Assembly: GCA_027064845.1 (NCBI GenBank)
Contig: JAMOPC010000430.1
Coordinates: forward strand, 1-8,221
DNA from: Desulfurococcales archaeon
GTDB taxonomy: Archaea > Thermoproteota > Thermoprotei_A > Sulfolobales > Desulfurococcaceae
Direction of reading: 5' to 3'
DNA: 8,221 nucleotides
The notes beneath the pieces are model-generated. The model saw nothing but the letters and a program-made list of their open reading frames with translations. It was not told where the DNA came from and did no database searches. The translations under genes were made by a program, and so were the position numbers. Positions 1 through 4,992 of this stretch are shown piece by piece. Positions within the stretch are counted from its first letter, which is position 1, and every line of letters starts with the position of its first letter.

Positions 1-1
1 C

Positions 2-400
2 CGTTATATCCTCGAGCACATCCGTGAATTAAAGACTGTTAAGCTAGACTATGGAGCTGTAAGAATACATTTGCCCCCAGAACTGCAGCGTGGATCTAAG
101 AATGAGTTCGTGGTATATCTTCCTATAAATGTATATAATGAATTATTGAGGGTAAATACCAAGAATTTGCCACACCAAGATACTATTGAGGACAAATTCA
201 GGGATTGTGGTTTAGCATTAAAGTATTTGAGGAAGTGGTTTAGGCAGAAACTCAAGCTTTTAGGTATTGATTCTGAGACAATCGAGGCCTTCCAAGGAAG
301 AGTAAAGACCATAGGCGGGAAACACTATACGGATTGGATCCCAGTACTAGATAAGGAATACAAGAAAATAATGAAAGAAATCAACTCTTTTTTAACCTAA
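2..400 (+). CDS. Tyrosine recombinase/integrase, SSV1-like, C-terminal part (5' end outside window)
   Basis: The reading frame is open to the left edge, so the 132 residues seen are the C-terminal half of the catalytic domain; an internal TTG at 71 is not a convincing start. Visible catalytic elements, numbered within the fragment, are a beta-hairpin lysine (K33 in GSKNEF), a KxxR box (K74-Y-L-R77) where most tyrosine recombinases have HxxR, and a likely nucleophile Y109 in the motif KHYTDW, about 32 residues after the arginine. KxxR and this spacing are known from the SSV1 family of crenarchaeal integrases. The first catalytic arginine should lie upstream of the window. The enzyme would insert and excise a circular element at an att site, often in a tRNA gene; none is visible here. 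It converges on the leftward genes. The frame is intact as far as seen, but whether this is a whole gene or an intC half left by SSV-type integration cannot be decided. Confidence 0.85.
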   Translation, partial: RYILEHIRELKTVKLDYGAVRIHLPPELQRGSKNEFVVYLPINVYNELLRVNTKNLPHQDTIEDKFRDCGLALKYLRKWFRQKLKLLGIDSETIEAFQGRVKTIGGKHYTDWIPVLDKEYKKIMKEINSFLT

Positions 401-459
401 TATGGAAAAAGGTGTGATATTATACAAGGGGTACTTCATATCCTGGGTTTGGTTTCTTG

Positions 460-483
460 TTCTTTCTGACCGGTCAGAAAGAA
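460..483. repeat. Perfect 24-bp palindrome between convergent genes
   Basis: The arms TTCTTTCTGACC and GGTCAGAAAGAA are exact reverse complements with no spacer, centred between 471 and 472. The match stops at the next base on each side. As RNA it would form a 10-bp stem with a CCGG loop on either strand, but no U-tract follows. It lies in the only gap between the rightward integrase and the end of the long leftward unit. It could be a dimeric-protein binding site, a two-way transcription barrier or a recombination-related site; the sequence does not decide. Confidence 0.9.
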
Positions 484-590
484 TGATATGCTTTATGAAA
501 GGCGTGGAATACGCTGGATCAGTGTACTATAATATAATATTATGTATAGTGTTATGGGTGGTGAAAACATGGAGGTTGGTGACAACTGTT

Positions 591-1025
591 TTAGAGCTTA
601 TAGATATATTTAGCCATAGAACTGTAATGTCTTATTTCTCGCTTGATTTCTCTTAGTTTTCTCCTTGTCTTGTATAGTTTGCTTAGTCTTTCCTTTAACT
701 CGAGGACCTTGAGGGCTTCTTGTCTGGGGAGATAAATATCCTTGTCCTTGGTATAGGTCCTGAAAACAACGTATATATATCCCCTGTTCTTCTTCCTGGT
801 GAAATAGCCCAAGCCATATTTAAATGCGTATTTTTCCTTCATTTTCCTAATCTCTTCCTTTACTTGCTCAATACACTGTTCTATGAGGTATAGGGCTTTG
901 TCTACCCTAGCTAAGACCTTGTCAGGATCATTCACGTATTCCTTATTAGAGATAAGATCCACTATTTCATTAATTGTTGTTTTAAACTCTCTGAATACTT
1001 GAGCATGAGGATTTATTGTCTCCAT
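591..1025 (-). CDS. Basic coiled-coil protein of unknown function
   Basis: A 144-residue protein, the last gene of the leftward unit. I chose the ATG at 1025 over the in-frame GTG at 1034 because AGGTGA (1031-1036) sits 5 nt before the ATG; that site overlaps the stop of the upstream gene, which suggests coupled translation. Residues about 8-70 form a helical region likely to be coiled coil. Residues about 75-105 form a beta-hairpin-like segment rich in aromatic and basic residues (GYIYVVFRTYTKDKDIYL). The tail is a long Lys/Arg-rich helix. No signal peptide or membrane segment is seen. The Gly-Tyr-x-Tyr...Tyr-Leu segment is loosely like small DNA-binding domains found on archaeal mobile elements, so nucleic-acid binding is possible, but this is only inference. 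No named family was recognised. Confidence 0.75.
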   Translation of the reverse strand: METINPHAQVFREFKTTINEIVDLISNKEYVNDPDKVLARVDKALYLIEQCIEQVKEEIRKMKEKYAFKYGLGYFTRKKNRGYIYVVFRTYTKDKDIYLPRQEALKVLELKERLSKLYKTRRKLREIKREIRHYSSMAKYIYKL

Positions 1026-1030
1026 TGTTT

Positions 1031-1036
1031 TCACCT
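1031..1036 (-). promoter_or_regulatory. Ribosome-binding site that fixes the start at 1025
   Basis: AGGTGA on the minus strand, 5 nt before the ATG at 1025. The alternative GTG at 1034 lies inside this motif, so the ATG is preferred. Confidence 0.65.
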
Positions 1037-1994
1037 AGGTGAACGGAGTTATTGTATCGATCAATTTGATTATTATGTTGATTAGTTTGTAGGCCCATTC
1101 TGCAAGCATTTTTATGAAGTTGACAAGAGCCATTATGTGGGAATACCATAGCTTACCCCAGTCAATGAAGGCCTCAAGTCCTTTTCTTGGTAGACTTCCA
1201 ACTGCAACTGCTAGGGTTCCAAAGAAGTATATTCCCATGAAGAGCGTTAAATGCGGTAATATATAGTTTACGAATATGTTTAGCCCTATATTGATGTAAT
1301 TGAATACAAACAATATGAGCTGCCAAACGATATTGAATACTGCAGTAATTAAGTTGAAAAACGTAACAAAGCCGATCCATACAATACCGAGCAAACCAAA
1401 GAAGTCGGTAATCGCTTTAAGAGGGTCTGGTGGTGACGCATTTGTCGGGATTTCTATTACTCCAGGCTCTATTCCCTTTTTCGAATTAAATATTACTTCT
1501 AGGTAACCAGTTCCTTCTCCTTCAAACTCTATCTTCATAGAACAATCCGATAGATTCACGTGATGGCGATACATTCTATAACCTATTTGTACAAAGTGGT
1601 TATGCACTATAATGACTAAGTCGGCTAAGTCATGAGTATTCGTTACAAGGGTTTCTTCATCATCATCCGTTACTGTATGAACCGCTACAGCCCCATTATT
1701 ATCCTTATCACGGTAAACAGTTATGTTTATGAAACCAGAATAATCGTTGTTATGTATCAAGATATAGACTTTACCACTACCAGTTATAACAAGCCCTGTT
1801 GCATCGGTTTCAAGAAAAATACCCATGTGATCGAATTCAAATACTATGCTAGAAACATTCTTTACTGCAAAATAATGATCGGTGCCCCAATTAACTTCTA
1901 TCTTATACGGTTCTTGCTCACCACTAGTTTGTGCAATAATCATTAGTAATAGGAAAACCATTAAAATTAAACCATTTACTCGGGCCCTATCCAT
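1035..1994 (-). CDS. Secreted-domain membrane protein with C-terminal membrane bundle, candidate envelope/spike protein
   Basis: 319 residues from the ATG at 1994; the start overlaps the upstream stop as ATGGATAG, and in-frame GTG codons at 2003 and 2000 are less likely. Residues 1-23 form a signal peptide (MDRAR, then a hydrophobic run ending IIAQT). Residues about 25-190 form a beta-rich extracytoplasmic domain with four N-x-S/T sequons (NVS, NIT, NLS, NAS), fitting archaeal N-glycosylation, and one cysteine. From about 195 come two or three membrane segments (roughly 198-235 and 243-266), then an amphipathic aromatic region to the C-terminus. No family was recognised. The architecture suits a surface protein: a virion spike, an adhesin or a secretion component. 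Its signal peptide ends in the same AQT as both hydrophobic leaders of the protein at 2946-3353, which suggests common processing and a common destination. Confidence 0.85.
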   Translation of the reverse strand: MDRARVNGLILMVFLLLMIIAQTSGEQEPYKIEVNWGTDHYFAVKNVSSIVFEFDHMGIFLETDATGLVITGSGKVYILIHNNDYSGFINITVYRDKDNNGAVAVHTVTDDDEETLVTNTHDLADLVIIVHNHFVQIGYRMYRHHVNLSDCSMKIEFEGEGTGYLEVIFNSKKGIEPGVIEIPTNASPPDPLKAITDFFGLLGIVWIGFVTFFNLITAVFNIVWQLILFVFNYINIGLNIFVNYILPHLTLFMGIYFFGTLAVAVGSLPRKGLEAFIDWGKLWYSHIMALVNFIKMLAEWAYKLINIIIKLIDTITPFT

Positions 1995-2373
1995 TACCAC
2001 CACCCAGGGCTCTTTCTAGTATTCTATGGAAAAGAATAGCGGGTTTATTGAAGACATAGAATTCTTTATGAAACATGTCTATGAGGAAATGATTAACATT
2101 GACTTCTATTTGTAAAACCAGGAAAACCAAATTATAGAAGAGCCCCACCCCTCCAGAACTAGCTAAGATGAAACCAATAAGATAAAATAGGATAGAAGAG
2201 AAAGCAGCAACAAAGACCCAGTTGTTCTTAAAACGCTTCATCATTCCCCGAGCTAAAAGATTTGCTTCATAATCCAACCTGTTCTTTTCATATACGAACT
2301 TGTGGGTCAGAGCTATATCCATGGCTTTCAAAACAACATTAACAGGAACCAGGGCTAGGTTTAAAAAATCCAT
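1987..2373 (-). CDS. Small multi-pass membrane protein, weakly DUF5658-like
   Basis: 128 residues from the ATG at 2373, preceded by a purine-rich GAGGGGA about 9 nt upstream. An N-terminal hydrophobic helix (about 3-22) is followed by a polar loop containing D19...T23 and, further on, E36-A-N38, an arrangement recalling DUF5658-type small archaeal membrane proteins (an Asp/Thr helix followed by a Glu-x-Asn motif); I did not verify this. Two strong membrane helices lie at about 52-72 and 77-97. The tail is His/Phe-rich and ends in GGGNG. The start overlaps the end of the 24-codon gene upstream, and the stop overlaps the start of the large surface-protein gene. A membrane location is well supported; no function can be assigned. 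Confidence 0.82.
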   Translation of the reverse strand: MDFLNLALVPVNVVLKAMDIALTHKFVYEKNRLDYEANLLARGMMKRFKNNWVFVAAFSSILFYLIGFILASSGGVGLFYNLVFLVLQIEVNVNHFLIDMFHKEFYVFNKPAILFHRILERALGGGNG

Positions 2374-2435
2374 TTTCTCTTTCCCCTCAGTTTATCCCTA
2401 TATTTTCCATACCGTCTGTGTTTTCGTTTCTTCAT
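2361..2435 (-). CDS. Cryptic 24-residue, extremely basic peptide
   Basis: This frame fills the only gap in the leftward unit. Its ATG (2435-2433) shares one base with the TGA of the gene before it (TGATG), and its TAA (2363-2361) lies 13 nt into the next gene. The peptide has 7 Lys, 6 Arg and 1 His against one Asp, with three aromatic residues; it begins MKKRKHRRYG and ends RKWIF. A purine-rich GGAAGGG lies about 11 nt upstream. Overlap at both ends is the same coupling seen throughout the window, which argues for a real gene, although 24 codons can arise by chance. Inferred roles are DNA or RNA condensation or binding, comparable in character, not in proven homology, to the small basic VP2 protein of SSV1. 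Confidence 0.5.
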   Translation of the reverse strand: MKKRKHRRYGKYRDKLRGKRKWIF

Positions 2436-2680
2436 CAGTACAAAACCCTTCCAAATTTTGTGAGTACATCTCTTGAAAGCTGATAGGCCAGGGACCTCGA
2501 AGTTTCAAGGTCTAGGTCGTATTCATAGGATAATATATGAGCCAGTAGTGTTGGATTTATAGCAGCATAGAGTAAGACGGCTGAAACTAGGTCAGAGAGC
2601 GGGATCCCCAGTTTTGAAGACATGGTTTCATATATATTTTTCACGGGTTCCACGACCCTAACGGGTTCTGTGCGGATCAA
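2435..2680 (-). CDS. Small helical soluble protein, unknown function (TTG start)
   Basis: 81 residues from a TTG at 2680. The frame has an upstream ATG at 2806, but starting there would put 109 nt inside the preceding membrane-protein gene; a consensus GAGGTGAT at 2685-2692 lies 4 nt before the TTG and only 5 nt after the upstream stop, so the TTG is preferred. The short N-terminus (MIRTEPVRVVEP) is followed by two or three helices: about 13-45, with a moderately hydrophobic stretch LSDLVSAVLLYAAINPTLLA, and an acidic then basic helix to the end. No signal peptide or cysteines are seen. I recognise no family. It sits between a membrane protein and the 24-residue basic peptide. Confidence 0.7.
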   Translation of the reverse strand: MIRTEPVRVVEPVKNIYETMSSKLGIPLSDLVSAVLLYAAINPTLLAHILSYEYDLDLETSRSLAYQLSRDVLTKFGRVLY

Positions 2681-2684
2681 GGTT

Positions 2685-2692
2685 ATCACCTC
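2685..2692 (-). promoter_or_regulatory. Consensus ribosome-binding site selecting a TTG start
   Basis: GAGGTGAT on the minus strand, complementary to the archaeal 16S rRNA 3' end, 4 nt before the TTG at 2680. It outweighs the ATG at 2806, which has no comparable site. Confidence 0.7.
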
Positions 2693-2697
2693 AGGGA

Positions 2698-2925
2698 CTA
2701 ATCTATGGGTTTTATTCCCCGAGTCATATTTCGTAACGTGGTAAACAACAAAGACATAAATATCAGGAACAAGAAAAACGGGAGCACTGCAACTATGAAA
2801 TCCCAAGTAATATCAACGAACGAGTTAAAGGTATTCTGGTCAATGAATTGATTATCGTCTATGCTTGTTGTCCCAACTAATAATAGCAGCGTTACTATAC
2901 CAAGTAATAACAGGTTCTTTTTCAC
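2698..2925 (-). CDS. Signal peptide plus one membrane helix: single-module relative of the upstream protein
   Basis: 75 residues from the GTG at 2925, with AGGGTGA about 7 nt upstream. A leader (MKKNLLLLGIVTLLLL then VGTTS) is followed by a polar, acidic stretch (about 20-40), a membrane helix (about 43-63, containing AVLPFF with P49) and a short basic tail. The order leader - short polar segment - helix with one central Pro - basic end matches both halves of the 135-residue protein encoded just upstream (AVIPL and MSIPF at the same place), so the three units look paralogous. Mature size and layout resemble small membrane proteins of spindle-shaped archaeal viruses, but this is a hypothesis from architecture, not detected homology. 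Confidence 0.78.
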   Translation of the reverse strand: MKKNLLLLGIVTLLLLVGTTSIDDNQFIDQNTFNSFVDITWDFIVAVLPFFLFLIFMSLLFTTLRNMTRGIKPID

Positions 2926-2945
2926 GGGTAGTCACCCTGGACCCC

Positions 2946-3353
2946 CTAGGCCCATTCTTTAGTGAAGCTCTTGAATACTGAGCGTACTATTACAATCGTT
3001 ACCAGGAATGGTATGGACATCATTACTATGGTAACGAGAAATTTATAGTATTCAGTATTCCAGCCCAGAGTGGTAAGATTTGCTGGAGAAGTTGTTGTAG
3101 TGGTTTGAGCTAATAGTAATAACAATGGGAATAGCTTGGTGAGATTGAGTTTTCTGACAAAAGCGGTTCTTCCCTCATTACTGAGTTCTGCGAAGCTATT
3201 GAACAATAACTTGATAACCAGGATAATAACCATTAACGGGATAACCGCCATTACTACGCCCATAGTTGAATTCATCACTTCATTTATTGAACTAGTATTT
3301 GTCTGAGCTATTAATGGCAATAACCAGAGTAAGCGGGTAATACCTTTCAACAC
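2946..3353 (-). CDS. Membrane protein with tandem-duplicated leader/Pro-helix module, candidate virion membrane protein
   Basis: 135 residues from the GTG at 3353, first gene of the leftward unit, with a GGGGG-type site 5 nt upstream. Two like-organised halves are visible. Half A: leader 5-17 (LLWLLPLIAQT), polar Asn/Ser/Thr segment 18-31, membrane helix 32-51 with P39, then FNSF. Half B: leader 71-83 (LFPLLLLLAQT), Thr-rich segment 84-104, membrane helix 105-127 with P115, then FKSF. There is no suitable start codon between the halves, so they are joined by a short charged linker (about 56-70). The next gene encodes a third, single module. If both AQT sites are cleaved, one precursor could give two small membrane proteins; this is inference. 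Major capsid proteins of spindle-shaped viruses are also short two-helix hydrophobic proteins, but no homology is claimed. Confidence 0.8.
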   Translation of the reverse strand: MLKGITRLLWLLPLIAQTNTSSINEVMNSTMGVVMAVIPLMVIILVIKLLFNSFAELSNEGRTAFVRKLNLTKLFPLLLLLAQTTTTTSPANLTTLGWNTEYYKFLVTIVMMSIPFLVTIVIVRSVFKSFTKEWA

Positions 3354-3380
3354 ACTTACCCCCTTTGAAACTGTAACACT

Positions 3381-3390
3381 AATTTAAAGA
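3381..3390 (-). promoter_or_regulatory. TATA-like box for the membrane-protein unit
   Basis: TCTTTAAATT on the minus strand, centred about 33 nt before the GTG at 3353. Usual archaeal spacing would start transcription near 3360, giving a leader of under 10 nt. The palindrome array at 3425-3484 lies just upstream on the same strand, where an activator or repressor could act. No experimental support is available from sequence alone. Confidence 0.5.
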
Positions 3391-3424
3391 TCTGATCGAA
3401 ATATCATAAAAACGCTACTATTTT

Positions 3425-3484
3425 CATAAATTTATGTACGTGCATGAATTCATGTATGTGCATAAAATTATGCATATGCATTAT
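3425..3484. repeat. Array of 12-bp palindromes at 18-bp period (operator or iteron cluster)
   Basis: Three 12-bp units start at 3425, 3443 and 3461: CATAAATTTATG, CATGAATTCATG and CATAAAATTATG. The first two are perfect palindromes; the third has one central mismatch but extends to 7-bp arms (TGCATAA/TTATGCA). They are separated by TACGTG, TATGTG and then CATATG, giving an exact 18-bp period with consensus CATRAAWTYATGTAYGTG. A further perfect palindrome ATGCATATGCAT (3470-3481) overlaps the end. The array fills the middle of the only sizeable gap between the two leftward units, 35-100 nt upstream of the TATA-like box. It looks like cooperative binding sites for a dimeric regulator or replication initiator. 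Confidence 0.85.
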
Positions 3485-3534
3485 AAGTGTCTGGAAAATA
3501 TTACAAGTTTCTATTATGGATAGTCTATCAGGTT

Positions 3535-4992
3535 TTATTCCTGGTTTATTTTCCAAGAATTGAATATGGGGTTTTTATTTGAGATTATATAGAATCTTAC
3601 TTTCTTACTTGGAGGTTTCTCTATTTTTCCTGGGCCTATGTCTATCCATTCCCCGTTTACCCAATACTTTCTACCGAGTAAGCCTTTCTCTGCCATTAGT
3701 CTTAGGATCCTTTCCCAGTTGTGCCAGGTCCTGGCATTTATGCCCCCATTTCTGGATTCGAGCCATTTCTTTAAATCCTCATAACCAAACTCCTCGAGGC
3801 CTGTTTCACGGATAAATCTATGTATGGTTTCCAAGTAAGCATAGTAATCATTATTGGGGCTTGGATATATGTTGACGTTATATTTACGTTTTTTAACGGC
3901 TTCAAAGAAACGATGTTTGATTTCTTCGGGAATAATTGCTTTGGAGTAAGTATATGTTACTGGGTTTTTATTCCATCCACAATCCAGGCATATTCCATGT
4001 TCTTTCATCCATCTACAACTAGGCATTAGGTAGTCTTTCCTAGACCCTCTAAGACCATAAGCGTATTCTACTTGGTACCTTGTTTTTCTCTCATTATAGT
4101 CTTTAGCATATTTACTGAAGAACTCTATAACTTGTTCCTTATCATAGCCTATCCATTTCAAAAACCATACCAGGACTAATCTAGCTATATGGTCAGGATC
4201 CCCGCTCTTAATCATTGTTTCTATAATGTTTCTGATACATGGTGGTATTGCTTTTGATTTTGCTAGGTCTTCTATCTTGCTGGGTAGTGTTGCTTTTTTC
4301 TTCCTCGAGGATTCTACATATATTGTTTTGGGGAGTGGTAGTTCTACCTTTATCTTATACAATGTTATTTGGCTAGGGTCTAGTGGTTCATAGTTATCCC
4401 AGTCGAAATCCCAGGGCTTGATCTCTTGCCCGTCAAGGTCTATTAGCTTTGATAATCGCCTAACTCCTTTCTTGATATTATACGTATATGGTATTCTATG
4501 CAGTCTCCTCTTATCAAGTACTTGTCTATCCACAAGGCTACCTAGGTAATTGTATGGTTGTATTAGTGTCTTCCATAGAACTTCATAAGTTTCCCAATCA
4601 ACATATTCCTTGAGTGGAACAATTATTCCTAAACCCTTGAAACCACTCAGATAAACAACGGGGTCCGCTCCATAACGTTCCTTTATGCTTCTAGCAAATT
4701 CGAGTCCTTTCCTAATAGCGTAATCGGGGTTCTCCTTGTTATCAAAATCATAGTATAGGTAAGGATAACCCTTTAAGTTGTTATCAATGTCATAAACTGC
4801 TATGCTGATATAGACGTTTTCCTTACCCTTCCACTCATATATGAATGGAACTCCTGAGGCATGGTCTAGGAAATGGTTTCTAGACATACCAGGCCTATCT
4901 TCCGTGAATGCTCCAATACTGTGAGCTAACTCCCTCAAAGAATCAAAATCCCTGAAAGGCCCAATAATCCATTTACGATAATATTCACTCAT
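3535..4992 (-). CDS. Fused archaeo-eukaryotic primase-polymerase (PriS-like plus PriL-like Fe-S domain)
   Basis: 485 residues from the ATG at 4992, which overlaps the upstream stop as ATGAGTGA and lies 10 nt after GGTGAT (5003-5008); GTG 5007, ATG 5001 and TTG 4998 are in-frame alternatives. The N-terminal half is an AEP catalytic domain: YYDFD gives metal ligands D82 and D84; SGFKGLGI (116-123) is the nucleotide-binding motif; VDRQV gives D155, followed by R166 in HRIPYTYN. Residues about 249-350 resemble the PriL C-terminal Fe-S domain: PPC (C252), PSC (C326), GIC (C335), LDC (C338), then NPVTYTY. A winged-helix-like domain follows at about 385-450. PriS-PriL fusions are known from archaeal plasmids and viruses such as Thermococcus pTN2. 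The expected His of the sxH motif is Gly122. It should prime and perhaps extend DNA for the element's replication, with the ATPase encoded upstream. Confidence 0.85.
   Translation of the reverse strand: MSEYYRKWIIGPFRDFDSLRELAHSIGAFTEDRPGMSRNHFLDHASGVPFIYEWKGKENVYISIAVYDIDNNLKGYPYLYYDFDNKENPDYAIRKGLEFARSIKERYGADPVVYLSGFKGLGIIVPLKEYVDWETYEVLWKTLIQPYNYLGSLVDRQVLDKRRLHRIPYTYNIKKGVRRLSKLIDLDGQEIKPWDFDWDNYEPLDPSQITLYKIKVELPLPKTIYVESSRKKKATLPSKIEDLAKSKAIPPCIRNIIETMIKSGDPDHIARLVLVWFLKWIGYDKEQVIEFFSKYAKDYNERKTRYQVEYAYGLRGSRKDYLMPSCRWMKEHGICLDCGWNKNPVTYTYSKAIIPEEIKHRFFEAVKKRKYNVNIYPSPNNDYYAYLETIHRFIRETGLEEFGYEDLKKWLESRNGGINARTWHNWERILRLMAEKGLLGRKYWVNGEWIDIGPGKIEKPPSKKVRFYIISNKNPIFNSWKINQE

Noticed and set aside
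526..550. AT-rich inverted repeat ACTATA...TATAGT with an inner ATAATATTAT
   Set aside because: Inner and outer symmetry centres do not coincide and the composition is almost pure AT, so chance is likely.
563..612. Tiny rightward frame after GGTGAAAACATGG, 14 codons
   Set aside because: The start context is good, but the peptide is very short and uninformative and its end overlaps the 3' end of the gene at 591-1025.
402..656. Rightward open frame of 84 codons directly after the integrase, with hydrophobic stretches
   Set aside because: It has no ribosome-binding site, contains the 24-bp palindrome, and its 3' end runs antisense into the well-supported gene at 591-1025. Its composition looks like translated AT-rich intergenic DNA.
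2681..2806. N-terminal extension of the 81-residue protein to an ATG at 2806
   Set aside because: It would overlap the preceding membrane-protein gene by 109 nt, has no ribosome-binding site, and its residues look like an out-of-frame copy of that gene. The TTG at 2680 follows a consensus GAGGTGAT.
3518..3528. Short palindrome GATAG-T-CTATC just downstream of the primase stop
   Set aside because: The 5-bp arms with a 1-nt centre cannot form a hairpin and no T-tract follows on the minus strand, so a terminator is not supported.
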